NCBI RefSeq assembly: GCF_007655135.1
Contig: NC_045131.1
Coordinates: 28,008,001-28,072,000 of the forward strand
DNA length: 64,000 nt
Origin: Punica granatum
Lineage: Eukaryota > Streptophyta > Magnoliopsida > Myrtales > Lythraceae
Direction: 5' to 3'
In this document: in pieces, positions 1-11,029 of the stretch
Layout of the letters: each line of letters begins with the position of its first letter
Numbering within the stretch: position 1 is the stretch's first letter
The notes under the pieces: model-generated
Databases searched by the model: none
Told to the model about the DNA's origin: nothing
The model's input: the letters and a program-made list of their open reading frames with translations, nothing else
Position numbers and translations under genes: made by a program

Positions 1-1060
1 TCGGAGGTGACCTAGGAATCCGCGAACGGGATTTTCTCAGTGTTTCCCGAACGTTCCGAGGCGCTCGGAGACCGCTGTGATCTCCGTTTGCCAAGAACGC
101 GCCTCGAAGGTTTGCCGGAAGGCGTTCGTGACCACTGAAATGTCACTCGAGAAACCTAATTGACTTGCTTGGTCCGAGCCTAAATGATTTCCCTGGCCCT
201 AGGGGTTGTGGGAAGTGGATGGTGCAAAGCTCGGACATCAACTTTCCACTGAATGAGCACCGAATGCAAGACTCCGCTTGAAATGAGCCCTTTTACCACC
301 GGAATGGTGCTCGGGAAACCTAAATGGATTGTACAATGTGATCAGGGTTCACTTCCCTAGGCCTTGAGGTCCTCATGATTGGTTGGCGCGGATCTCATGC
401 ACTGACGGTTCATTAAAAGGGGCTTTGGCCACATTTTTGTACAAAAAGGGGCCCTTTCTCTGGGTCGGGATCCACTCGGGAGATCAAGATGGGCTCCGAA
501 ACATAGCATGATTCGTGTTCCATGGTTCTGGAGACCCTTGGGAGTGTGCAGGATTGTTTTCGGGTGCCGTTTATCTGTTCGTGGACCGGGCCTCCCGGGG
601 ACCCTATCAGGAAAGGCGTCTGCGGATGTTCGAGGGTGCCTCGGCTTAAGTAGGAGGCTTTTGAAATGCGCTTGGGGTGCTATTGGTCATTTTGGTACCA
701 ATAGGGATTTTTATAGTCCCATATTGGATACCTCCTGAGGCTCCGGTGATCCAGCGATGAATAGTGCCACAGTACCGGGTTCTGCTGTTCTGGGGTTTGT
801 TGTTTGTCCACCCCTTTTGATTGTCCTTCTGGGCCTTTCCTAATGGCTCCTGCCTTGTCTCTGTGGTACCTATCCTATGCCTGTGTACCTACCCCTACCG
901 ACCTAATTGTGAATAGTGACCCGTACTTCTATTGGGCCTTCTTCCGTCGCGTTTGTGGTACCGTGGTCAGGGTGGCTATCACTGTCCCCTGTTAGAGCCA
1001 GTGGACCGGAATGGGGTGCTGACAGTCCCAATTAACCCACATATCAGATTTACGGGTTCA
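1..1060. other. Unassigned GC-rich repeat-like sequence
   Basis: The left edge is clearly richer in GC than most of the window. It holds only short ORFs (76 and 63 codons) that match nothing I recognise. A short motif resembling AAAAGGGGC recurs around 415-450. No terminal repeats, tRNA-primer site or splice-supported gene could be seen. It may be the remains of another mobile element cut by the window edge, or the leader side of the pararetrovirus insertion that follows. No primer-binding site of the usual caulimovirid type was found here. Confidence 0.3.
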
Positions 1061-1073
1061 CCCTCCCAAGTTA

Positions 1074-2060
1074 TGACTGGATTGGGCTTGGCATCTATAA
1101 GCACTAATGTGAAGTCCGATCAATCTCCACAGACGAATCGTCCTTCACCATTTAGTCTACTTCCCAGTGGTGGCTTCGAAAGCATCGACTCGGATGTTGA
1201 AGGTGTTACACTTCAAAAGAAAATTAGCCGCACTGGTTTTGTTGGGTTACTGAAGAATTCTTCCCCCCAACGCCTGGAGGTTATACACATCATGACTTCC
1301 TCTTTAGATACTACCCCCTCTACTACAGACGTAACCCTGTTCGTCGAGATTCCTTTCCGGAAGTCCTTCGGAAGTAAACTAGACGCCCTCTATGAGGTAT
1401 CTTACCTCAGTGAGGACGACAAGATCTCCTCCACTGATCTCCTCCTCATAAACCCATACACCGCTTTCTCTAAACAACCCTCCTTTTCTTCCATCAGATC
1501 TATTCGACAGCTCATCCATCAGTCTCCTCATAGGGTCAAGGAATATGTCCAATCTACGAGGTTTGACTAGCATCCTATTCAGGCCTCGGAAGCTGAACAG
1601 TTCGTGACTCTCCAGATACCTCCTGAGCTTCCACGCCAGTGAATCTCTCAAGGGCACATGCATCTTCACTTCGGTGCAATCCGACTTGCCCTCAGTTATC
1701 ATGGCATGAAGGGATTGCCTGTCGTGGCTCACATGGCCTTGTTGGATACCAGATTTCTGGAGTACCAGCACGGTTGCGTAAGGATGATAGAGACTAACCC
1801 TTAACGCGAGGACAGTCTTTGTCACCCTTTTCCCCAATTTCAACATGGCTCTCTCAAATCCGCGGCTTTTAACAGCTCTCAAGTTCCAGCTCCAAATCAT
1901 TGGTGCCCCACAGGTTTAAGACTTCGTAACGGCCACCCTTCACTACCAGATGGCCTACTGAGTCCAGAATCATGCTCTGGATCTTCCTCTTCCAAGATTC
2001 AAAGAGGCCCTTATCATTTCTGTGGACTCTATGAACGGACCTACTTGCGTTCATGTTCCT
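1074..2060 (+). pseudogene. Pararetroviral movement-protein region (broken)
   Basis: The start at 1074 opens a frame that runs to a stop at 1568-1570. The similarity then continues in the same strand to about 2050 through further stops. Conserved 30K-superfamily features are visible in the second part: an IPPELP block near 1620, a HLHFGAIRLAL block near 1660-1690 and a LLDTRFLEY block near 1740. In this family the protein forms tubules or modifies plasmodesmata for cell-to-cell movement. Minus-strand ORFs of 173 and 61 codons over the same bases are shadows. The domain is interrupted by several stops and cannot give a full-length product. Confidence 0.7.
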
Positions 2061-2299
2061 AGACAGATCTCCAAAGCTGATTTTGTGAAGCTACTCCTGG
2101 AGACATGGGTCACCAACTATGAGCGTCTCCACCAGAACGCTCAGCCGATCTAGTCCTTCGAGCCCAAGTTTGGCAAAAGACCAGACGGAAAGGTCGTGAT
2201 CTCTTTCGACCACCGTCCTGTTGAGAACCTAGAGCCATCTGCTCCTCCCATGTTCCAAACCATGATGATGATGCAGCCTGCTATCGAAGAAGTGTGAGA

Positions 2300-4440
2300 T
2301 AACCCGAAGGTGCAGAAGCAAATGCCTCCCATCCACTCATTTATGAGTAATGGGATGCCAGTGTATTTCTTTCGAGAACCTGGAGGAAAACACTGTTATT
2401 GGGATGTCTGTGACTGTGGCGACTGTGATGACTGCTACAAAAAAAAAAAGAACCTCCTTGCTCTGAGGAGGCCAAGAATGACACAGATCCCAAGCCAGAT
2501 ATGAGTGCAAATGAAGGTTTATCGACCATCCAAAAGAAGAAGAAGGTGCTACCCTACTACAAACCTATTCTCAAGTGGGTGAGAAACCAGAAGTTGGAAA
2601 ATCCCGAAGAAATTTGGGACTATCTCAAGGATATGGTGCCGGCCTCTATTTTTGAGAGGTTTGTCCACAAAATGAAGCAGAAAGGCAAGATAGCTGCTAT
2701 CCTATAAGCAGCTCCCGCCTGTATGTTCCATTCAACCTCGCCAAGTTATGATGACCAGTTCCCTCAGTTGGGACAGTTTACAGACGGCGATGGAAGGCAT
2801 ACCCATGCCTTTAAAGTTCCAAACCCAACTGACCGTGATGAAAGAGGAAACCCTAGGTCAGTCACTAGAGGAGAAGTTGTCCTTAATTGGCAATCTGAAA
2901 ACGCGGTCTCACAAAACTGCGCCCTCTCCTCTATTGGAACTAAAGTGGACGCTCTCACTTTAAAAGTCAACCAGCTGGACAGCAAGGTTGACAGGCACCA
3001 CCAAAAAACCTAGTCACTCCTCCTATCTCCTATTTCCAGATTGATCTGGATAGAAAAGAGGAAGAAATTCGCAAGCTCAGAAACCAAATTGCGACTCTTT
3101 TTGGGACTCGAGCACCATCATCGCCAACTTCCCCGACCACAAGCCTCTTCAACCTTTTGGAGAGACCATTTGGAGAAAGAAGCAGGCCAGCAAGGCCTTC
3201 ATTATTTTCTCTCCCTTCAGAGGAACAACAACCTAAGAAGGCTATACCTGTGGAGTTAAGGGAAAATGCGAGGCAAGCCTCAGAGGCAGCAAAGTGAAAG
3301 AAAGAATGAAAAAAGGAGGTTCATGAGACACCTCCTACAGAGATTCCTTCTGCCTTTAGGCCTCCACTAGAAGAAAAGGAAAAGAAGAACGGAGACAATG
3401 AAGATAAGGATACCCGGGAAGCCTTTATGGTTTTCCTTAAAGAAAATTCTCTAAGCTCCTTCCTTAAAGAGTAGTGTGAAGAAAATCATATGCTGGTAAA
3501 AGATGAAGCGTCTGATTCAGAGGAAGAAGAAGAAGAATCAGAAGCCTCTCCCAAAGAGTTAGAGGACTCATGGGAGACAGAGGACTCCTATCCCCTTATA
3601 AAGATGATGGGAAGGGGAGATGGAGTTGACTCAGATGAAGCCAGATCTGAAATAGCATATCCACCACCACCTCCAGCGGCAGCGACAACACCTCTAGGAG
3701 GGAATCTCATCTTTACTCTAGACGATATCCCTTATTCCAGATGACCAGACAGGCTCCAAGAGTTTCTGGCTTATCTTTCCACCCGAGCGCTCGCCATCCA
3801 AAATAATCACGAACTCATGTCTGAGTTTGTATCCCAATTTACTAGGACATTAAGAAACTGGTGGATGGGACTAATTGAGCAGGACCAGCTCCAATTCCTC
3901 ATAAGGAGCCCAGCGGTAGTCATCCTTATTCTGCATGTGCATTTTATAGGACATCCTGATGACCTCAGAGAGTTCAAACGAAAAGAGTTCTTTGAAAGGA
4001 AGTGTTGTTCCTACAAGAGGAAGCACCTGAACTTGCACTTCAAGCACATGGTCAGGCTATTCTATGAGCTCGAGGCAGATATTTCTCTGAAGCAAGGTTT
4101 CCTATACTCTATTCCGGCATCAGTGGCAGGAGCAGCGAAAACGTTACTTCAAGCAAGAGGCAAAAGAGTCATTGACTGCACTGTTGGAGAAATCCAACAG
4201 GAGATCCATGTAGCCCTCGAAGATGCCAGCATGAAGAAAGAAGCCATCAGAGAAGTCCTAAAAGGGGATAAGTCAATGGAGAAGGCTTGCAAACGGCCTG
4301 AGTTGTACATCAAGTGCTCCTCTAAGGACAAGACCTGTAGCTGCCCAACTAAGAAAAAGAAGCACTACAAGAAGTAGACAATGTCGAAAGCAAAGTCTTG
4401 AAGATACTCTGGAAAGAGGTGGAAGTACCTAAGGAAGAAG
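2300..4440 (+). pseudogene. Pararetroviral coat-protein region (broken)
   Basis: A string of short plus-strand ORFs links the movement and protease regions. The part at 2310-2504 has a Cys-rich run (CDCGDCDDC) before a lysine stretch. The part at 3490-3744 is strongly acidic (Glu/Ser rich). The part at 3817-4377 is a 186-codon block with a Lys-rich tail ending KKKKHYKK. An acidic N-terminal side, a central core and a basic tail just upstream of a CCHC knuckle is how caulimovirid coat proteins are arranged. The individual pieces are too diverged to assign beyond that. Frameshifts separate them, so no complete capsid protein is encoded. Confidence 0.5.
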
Positions 4441-4449
4441 CGAAGATTT

Positions 4450-5159
4450 GGAAAAAAAAAGTTGAAATCCTCTAGGTGTTATATCTGCAATCGACCTAGC
4501 CACTACGCTAAGAATTGTCCAAGGGCCCCGAAGCAAGGAGTAAGGTTTGTCCAGCAGCTAGAAACTGCCACAGGGATCTCACTGGAAAAAGATGATATGG
4601 GATCCATCTTCTCTTTGGATAAAGAAGCTGGACCATCTTCCATAGCAGCCTTGGAAGTTCTTGCTGACTCAGACTCTAGTTTTTCAAGGTCTGACTCGGA
4701 CATATACTACATGGCAGCAGAGGATACTGAAGGAGGAATCAACTTGGTGAATTCAGTTCCTCATGTTCCAATTTCAGTCTACATCTCCAAATACGCGAAG
4801 TCTATCAAGGTTATTGCGTTCCTAGACACTGGAGCTGCCAAGACAATCATGAACCGGAGGTACTACTAAAAGCGTGCTGGAAGGCGCACACTAAGCACTT
4901 CAGCACTGCCTCCAATGAGGTGTTCTCCACTCACCTCATTAGCCGACCTATCAAGATCCAGTTCTTTCCTGGATGTTTTCTCATCACCAGAGTATTGGGT
5001 TCAGCCCTGCCCAGGAAAGACATCGTGGTTGGCTGGGATGTCATAACCAAAGTAAACAAGCTCAAGATGATGCCAGATGGAGTCCGTTTTAAGCACTACT
5101 TTCAACCGTATGTGCAAATCCCTCGACTCTTCATGGCACAAGAAGACGAAGTCAAGTAG
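4450..5159 (+). pseudogene. CCHC zinc knuckle and aspartic protease region
   Basis: The ORF at 4462-4869 begins with a basic segment and a CX2CX4HX4C knuckle at 4477-4518 (CYICNRPSHYAKNC), the RNA-binding motif at the end of the coat protein. The same frame reaches an aspartic protease active site DTGA at 4825-4836 and then stops at 4867-4869. Similarity resumes in another frame at 4920-5159, which looks like the C-terminal half of the protease (hydrophobic ILGxD-like turns are not intact). In this family the protease cuts the polyprotein. The stop inside the protease shows the copy is inactive. Confidence 0.7.
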
Positions 5160-5231
5160 ATCCTTAGTAGACTGAGGCAGGAGTTAAAAACAGTAGTCTT
5201 GTGCGGACTCTCATCAGGAGTTCCTTAAGAA

Positions 5232-6600
5232 GTGTCCTCATCCCTGGTGGACAAAGATAAGTTCTTTGTAAAGCTTCCATTTAAGAAGAACGATGACATC
5301 AACCCTACCAAGGCCAGTCACTCGGGAATGAATCATGAGTATCAGAAACTTGCTACCGCTGAATGTGTTGAACTACTTCAGCAAGATCTCATAGAGCCCT
5401 CAAATTCACCATGGGCTTGTGAAGCATTCTATGTCAACAAGCGGTCTGAGCAAGTCAAAGGAAAGCTGCGGCTGGTTATCAATTACCAACCCCTCAACCA
5501 TTTCTTACAGGATGACAAATTTCTACTGCCAAATAAAAAAGCCCTCTTCAGCAGCCTTTTCAGAGGCTAAGGTGTTCTCCAAGTTTGATCTGAAGGCGGG
5601 TTTCTAGCAAATAGGGATTCATCCAGAAGACAGACCCAAGATTGGGTTTTGTATCCCGAATGCCCATTATCAGTGGAAGGTCATGCCTTTTGAGCTCAAG
5701 ACAGTACCATCGTTGTTTCAGAACGCTATGAGTCGAGTCTTTGCTCCTATTATGGACCAGACCCTTGTTTACATTGATGACATCCTTCTGTTCAACCCAT
5801 TAGAAGTAGCCCATATTAAACTGCTCTAACGTTTCTCAGAGATTGTTCAGAATTATGGGATCATGCTATCTGAGAAGAAGATGGTGATTGGTCAACGGGA
5901 AATTAATTTCATTGGCATGTAACTTGCCAATGGCCAGTACCAACTAGAGCCAAATGTGGCTCAGGAGCTATTGAAGTACCCTGAGGAATCACTTACCAAG
6001 AAAGCAGGTTCAATAGTTTCTTGGCACGGCTAACTACTTTAGGGATTTCCTTCCTAAGATAGCCAAGCTCACTTGCTCATTGGAGAATGCTAAAGAAGGA
6101 TGCCCCTGGTTGGGGTCCTACTCAAATGAAGGCGATCAAGGAGCTTAAGGCTTAATTGCAGTCCCTGTCTCCACTCCAGATTCCCTTTATGGGAAAAAGA
6201 TTCTCCAGACTGATGCAAGTGACAGATACTGGGGAGCAGTCATACTTGAAGAACTCAACCGCAAACGCCACATCTGTGGTTACCGAAGTGGAAGATTTAA
6301 ACCGTTAGAGCAGCACTATCATTCCACTTTTAAGGAAATCTTGGTGATTATGAATGGGATAAAGAAGTTCGAATTCCACCTGATGGGTTACAGATTCCTG
6401 GTGGAAATGGATATGTCAAGTTTTCTCAAGATGTTGCAATTCAAACAGAAGCAACTACCTCACCCTCAGCTGCTTAAGTGGGCATAATGGTTTTTTTAAG
6501 TTTGACTTTGAAGTCAAACACATCAAGGGAAAAACAAACACTCTAGCGGACTTCTTATCAAGGAAGGAACAAGCACTCACACGGCAGACTCTGCAGGTCT
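5232..6600 (+). pseudogene. Pararetroviral reverse transcriptase / RNase H (broken)
   Basis: The ORF at 5232-5570 carries the N-terminal fingers of a caulimovirid-type RT. A frameshift moves the reading frame, and the palm continues through FSKFDLKAGF (to 5604) to the catalytic YIDD box at 5770-5781. In the YIDD frame I see in-frame stops at 5605-5607, 5827-5829 and 5920-5922. RNase H similarity begins near 6205 (LQTDAS) and continues to about 6590, with another stop near 6485. In the family this polyprotein domain copies the RNA intermediate to DNA. Here it is clearly dead. No integrase follows, which separates it from Ty3/gypsy elements. Confidence 0.8.
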
Positions 6601-6610
6601 TGCTTGTAAT

Positions 6611-7863
6611 TTGCATGTTTTCAAGGTTGCAATTCACAACCCTACGAGCACAAAATCAAGCTGCAAGAGATCATTAGAGAAGCCTTGGAAGAATAAGGGG
6701 AGATATACCCCTGAAGTCCATGACTTAGTACGGGAGAAACAATTCCTAACAGAGACACGCAATCTCCTCTGGCATTATCAATGGAGCATATTTCGATACC
6801 TTGGAGGACTCACTCTCCTACCTTTCGGGATGCATCCTCATTTCCCGTACATTCATCCATTCAAACACTCTAGCATTAAACCATACCCTGAAAACTTGAA
6901 GTGGTTCTATTGGTATGTGTGTCACAACTACACCATTGGAATCCAGTTTGAACTAGAACAAATGATTAGGTTCTTCAGGCGTAATGTTATTGTGCAAGAC
7001 ATGATCAGCTATCCAACTGAGGCTAGGAATTCGGAGACCCATTTCATCCAATTCCTAGAATGGTTCAGACCACTTCAGGAATGGGAAACCATCTTTACTC
7101 AAGAAGTTAGAAGGGTGCAATCACTACCACAAATGGATAGACGTATCATTGTCCTGTTCCACCAGATGTGGTACGTTGGTCCAACAAGGCGAAAAAGCTC
7201 TCGAGCTCAAGCTCGAGTCCAAGGGGAACCTTCAGAGTTCCAACGGACCTATTTTTCAGAGGTCTAAAAGACTCTAGTCACAGATATCCTTGATGATGAA
7301 GACCAGTACAGAGAATTTTAGCGGATTATCTGTGAGAAGAATGGTGTAATCCCGCAGATCATATGGCCACCAGCCTGTATTCCTATGGAATGGAACTACC
7401 CAGAAGACTACCAGCGCATCAGGCCCATACTTGAGCAAGCTCTGAAGGAATACAACGAGGAACACCAAATTCCTCCTCCTAACTCTCAAGATCCATATTC
7501 TCCTAATCCAGAAGCACTCATGCAACTGGATAATCTCATGCAGATGGATCTTAATTCGCCTACGGAAGATCAAGGCCAGCCCAATTCGAGCTCTTAGCAG
7601 GTAGCCCAGGCTACTGATCAAGCAAGTCCAAGTTGAACAACAAACCTGCAAAATCCTGGCAACTGGCCTCAACCTGTCCTATCGACACAGTCACATGTTC
7701 ATGAATGGTGGGATGATTATCTGACTCTTGAAGACAACAATTTGGCTCTGAAAAAGATAAAAGATAAGCAAAGGAAGATGGCCAACAAAATGATCATGGG
7801 TAGCGATTACAACAGCAACAACGACTCTTACGAAAGCGGAGACGATCCTACTACTTCAGCTTA
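6611..7863 (+). pseudogene. Second pararetroviral ORF, function unknown (broken)
   Basis: After RNase H the strand carries a 218-codon ORF (6611-7267) rich in aromatic residues (for example WHYQWSIFRYLGG). A Pro/Gln/Asn-rich ORF at 7385-7597 follows, and then a charged tail that ends at a TAG at 7863-7865. The pieces read as one interrupted gene downstream of the polymerase. A separate ORF in this position is known in florendovirus-type endogenous pararetroviruses, where its role is unknown. I cannot give a domain. The placement suggests an accessory protein. The ATG at 6611 is simply the first in-frame one and may not be the original start. Confidence 0.5.
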
Positions 7864-7865
7864 GA

Positions 7866-8130
7866 ATAAAGTAGCATTTTGTCGGCAGTCACTGTAGCAG
7901 TTACTGTAGCAAAGTCACTGTAGCATTTTGTCTTTTTTTGTCGGGGTAATTATTTTTCCCATAATTATAGGAAATTTCCGCTACTCCAAAACTTTCCCGT
8001 GTTTAATGTGTTTGTCTGCTTATAGTAAACCTCGCCTAAAAATTGTGGGTTTCTCCCTTGTAATCAGGGAGGTCAGATTGAGCAATAAAATACTCCTTTC
8101 GAAAAAGTCTCTCCATGGCTTTCTAAATCT
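7866..8130 (+). promoter_or_regulatory. Pararetroviral non-coding region with poly(A) signal
   Basis: Just after the last ORF, CTGTAGCA occurs three times between 7891 and 7925, and GTAGCATTTTGTC occurs twice (about 7871 and 7920). An AATAAA lies at 8084-8089, about 60 bp after a T-rich stretch. In caulimovirids the intergenic region holds the genomic promoter and the polyadenylation site, so this is probably that region. Promoter function is inferred only from position and the short direct repeats. Confidence 0.45.
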
Positions 8131-8204
8131 CTTTATTTTGGGCAAGGGGCTCTTAGAGTTTGATGTAGTTCTTTAATACCAGGAGCTAACTCCGATTATA
8201 CTCT

Positions 8205-8310
8205 GTGCTTGCCTCTCTTGAGGATCCTGCACACTAGAAATGATTGGAGTATGCTCTATGCTTGCCTCTTATGAAGATCCTGCACATCAGAAAGAATTAT
8301 GTCACTCAGA
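8205..8310. repeat. Two-copy direct repeat, about 58 bp
   Basis: A unit containing GCTTGCCTCT, GATCCTGCACA and AGAAA occurs twice head to tail (about 8205-8255 and 8262-8310), with point differences. It sits downstream of the pararetroviral poly(A) signal. Confidence 0.55.
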
Positions 8311-9397
8311 TATTCGATCTGAGGTAATTCTAGGGAATCAGTAGTATTGACGAATTAGGGTCTCTAGGGTTGGAACGGAGCACTGAGCCTGGGCGTGTTG
8401 CCGTGAGTAGACATTGAAGCCAGTGGCCGAAGGTGCATGGTTCTGACTTAATGCGTGGGTTAAATATCGGGCAAGATCCCATCTACTCAATGCTGATCTC
8501 GAACACCCGTCGACGAAGGCGGTGTGGATACTTGTAGAGGCGCCACAGTTGGGGCGCTCTAGTGACGATTTAGCAAATTCCAGGTATGTTATATTTACTC
8601 CTATTCTTCTAGTAGATCTAGGGGTTAATTTAACTAGTAGAAAATTTTGAATGTTTCCTCCTACCTTTCTGTAGGCCCGGTGAAACTAGCAATTAGTATC
8701 ATAGCCTAATTAGTTAGAATTTGAGTAGATAGAAGCATGAAATATGATTTTATGCTTAGTACTTGTGTAACTATGCTTGGTATTTGCGGTGCATGACTGT
8801 AAGATACGGATTAGGTCCCAGTTGTTTTAGTATAATAGTTATACGTATGGACTACTTTCTAATGGTTACATGACAGTGTATGATGAGATCGATTAAATAT
8901 TAATAAAATCCTTTTAAAAAAATTAAGTCCATGGCCTTTCATCGTGTAACGCTTGTCAAGACCAAGAGTGATAAGTGTGTGTACCTTGCCCTTGCAAGAC
9001 GCCCTCATCTATCTTGGTAAGGCGTGGTGTTTATCGGTGGGTCAGACTTAACTGAGCAAACCTAATAGGATTAGGAGTTTAGATACAAGGAGTTGGGTAT
9101 CGATCTACAAGATAGATCAGTATAAGGAGTTATTCACCCAACAAACCAAGAGTTGCATGTGATGCAATTGGGAAAGCGGATTCCCTAACTAAATAGCCAG
9201 TTCTTGGCGAATCAACCCTTACTAACTCAAAACTTGGTGAAATATGGATCTTGAATCACTATGAGAATGAGATTCTCCGAATCAGTGGTGAGGGTCATCG
9301 ATTTGATAAAAAATAATGGGAACGATATTTAATAAAGTTCTCATTAAATATGGTTATGTCATAATACTTATTCTGCATATTTCTGTGGTAGTTTCCA
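8311..9397 (+). other. Non-coding; probable copia leader in right half
   Basis: No supported gene. From about 8930 the sequence looks like the untranslated leader or LTR-proximal part of the copia element that follows, because it runs straight into its gag start at 9398. I could not find a matching second LTR or a clear tRNA-primer site, so the left border is not defined. Confidence 0.3.
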
Positions 9398-10443
9398 TGG
9401 CAATGAACACTACTGGTGCCTTCCGTTTGTGATTAGTCCTTGAGAAGGACAAACTGTCCGGGAACAATATCTTGGATTGGTACCGGAATTTGAGAATTGT
9501 TCTCAAATAGGAGAAACAGTTATATGTCTTAGAGCAACCTCTTCCTGTGTCACTGCCTAATAATGACACCCGAGCTGAGAGAGATGATTACAAGAAGCAT
9601 CAGGAAGATGCCGTGAATTTCGGATGTCTCATGTTGCCACCATGGATCTAGAATTGCAGAAATAGCACAAGAACATGGGGGCGTACAATATGATCATACT
9701 TCTCAGGCAGCTCTATTAAGAGCAGGCAGGACATGAGAGGTTCAATGTATCGAAAGCTCTTTTTAAGGCAAGGTTAACTGAGAACAATCCTGTAGGTCCT
9801 CATGTACTCAAGGTGGTTGGGTCTGTGGAGACACTGGAATGACTAGAGTTTCCTCTGGGTCAAGAGTTGGCCACATACTTAATCTTGCAGTTGCTGCTTG
9901 GCAGTTATAGTCAATTCATCATGAACTATAATCTGAGCGAGTACAACAAACCATTGCCTGAGTTGTTTAGTATGTTGAGAACAGTTGAGTAGAATACCAG
10001 CACCTGGACGTCTTTTCTAATGGTTCGGCGGACCAAGAAAAGGGGCAAGGGCAAGAAGGCTAGGGCGCATCCAAGTGTGACTTGGGTGCATTGAAACCCA
10101 AAGCCAAAGTGGCAAAGGATGATTGATACTTCCACTGTAACAACACTGGCCACTGGAGGCGGAATTGTGACATATGCTTGGAGGAGTTGAGGAAGAAGAA
10201 GGAAAGTGAGGCTTCCACTTCATGTATCCATGTTATAGAGATTATTATATCTACTGCTTTTACATCTTGAGTATTAGATATCGAGTGTAGTGCTCACATT
10301 TGTAGAAATGGGCAGGACTTAAGGAACAATAGATCGTTGGTAAAGGGTGATGTGGACCTAAAAGTTGAAAATCGAGCAAAGGTTGCTGCATTAGTTGTAG
10401 GGACTAACCTGCCTTTGCCTACTAGGCTTGTACAAGATATTGA
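9398..10443 (+). pseudogene. Ty1/copia gag-protease fragment
   Basis: An ATG at 9398 opens a copia-type Gag that is recognisable in one or another frame up to the nucleocapsid. LSGNNILDWYRNLRIVLK lies near 9450-9500. A degenerate CCHC knuckle reads HCNNTGHWRRNC near 10134-10168. Protease similarity follows (VLDIECSAHIC near 10275), where the usual aspartate of the D-[TS]-G active site is followed by changed residues. A gag-like stretch LVKGDVDLKVEN also follows. Stops interrupt it many times. The match ends abruptly near 10443, where the palindrome array starts, so integrase, RT and RNase H are missing. Confidence 0.75.
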
Positions 10444-10462
10444 CGCCCAACACACAATCCTC

Positions 10463-10850
10463 ACGACCCAAAACATTAGGTCAGCCAAAGTCAAGGCTTT
10501 CTCGACCCGAATTGGGTCGGCCAAGGTTAGCTTTGCGTGACCCAAAAAATTGGGTCAGCTCTAACCATTGATTTGTCAACCCAAATTGGGTTGGACTAGC
10601 TCCCCCTTGGGCGACCCAAAAGTTTGGGTCATCTCAAACATTGTATGGGCCGACCATCACTTTAACCGACCCATCATTTTAAGTTGCCTTGGTCGAGTCT
10701 ATGGCGACCCATCACAAATGGGTCGTCGTGTCTAAAACAACTGTATTCTAGGTGACCCTTTTGAATGGGCTGAGAGATGGGTTAGAAGACCTTGGGCAAC
10801 CCAAAAATAGGTCCCCCGAGGTCCTTTCATGGGTCGCCCCAAGACCCTTC
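10463..10850. repeat. Array of GACCCA...TGGGTC hyphenated palindromes
   Basis: About nine short inverted repeats of the form GACCCA, 3-8 mostly A/T bases, TGGGTC (or decayed versions) follow each other every 35-60 bp. Clear units are at 10465-10482, 10504-10518, 10539-10556, 10577-10593, 10613-10630 and about 10706-10723. Weaker ones lie near 10670, 10752 and 10797. The spacers differ, so this is not a simple tandem duplication. The block fills the gap between the truncated copia fragment and the dead kinase exon. Its origin is unknown. Confidence 0.7.
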
Positions 10851-10861
10851 TCTTGTGGTGT

Positions 10862-11026
10862 ATGTCTACGGTTGTGTTCATGCTGGAGAACGACAATAGG
10901 CTTCCTTCTCTTGAGCAGCCCGCTTTTGCTTTCAAGAGGACAGGGGGCATAGCTGACACCTCCTCTTATGGTGAAAAGACCAACTCAGTAAATGTAAGGT
11001 CCTTTACTGTTGTCGAAGCTCGTTGA
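10862..11026 (+). pseudogene. Remnant last exon of an S-domain receptor kinase
   Basis: This 54-codon stretch matches the last part of exon 8 of the intact kinase at 24226-24393. Both run from MS(T/V)VV through the PAFAFKR block to a C-terminus ending VEAR or VEPR and a stop. It corresponds to the end of the kinase domain plus the S-locus-kinase C-terminal tail. The rest of the kinase domain is absent. The sequence just upstream is the palindrome array. The 3' flank (GTGCGATTTTATACTAGG) also resembles the start of the intact gene's 3' flank. It is a truncated duplicate, not a gene. Confidence 0.85.
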
Positions 11027-11029
11027 GTG

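Larger units (their letters stand above)
1074..8200 (+). mobile_element. Endogenous caulimovirid-like pararetrovirus, decayed
   Basis: Reading left to right on the plus strand, broken frames resemble a 30K-type movement protein, an acidic then basic coat-protein region with a CCHC knuckle, an aspartic protease (DTGA), a reverse transcriptase (YIDD) and RNase H. A second ORF and an AATAAA-bearing non-coding region follow. That order, without an integrase, is the plan of Caulimoviridae rather than of an LTR retrotransposon. The two-ORF layout is closest to the endogenous florendovirus type, though that assignment is from memory. Stops and frameshifts are scattered through every domain, so this is an old, inactive copy. 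No flanking LTRs were found. Both borders are approximate. Confidence 0.8.

Noticed and set aside
1379..2054. Minus-strand ORFs of 173 and 61 codons
   Set aside because: They lie opposite the movement-protein similarity and have no family match. They are shadows.
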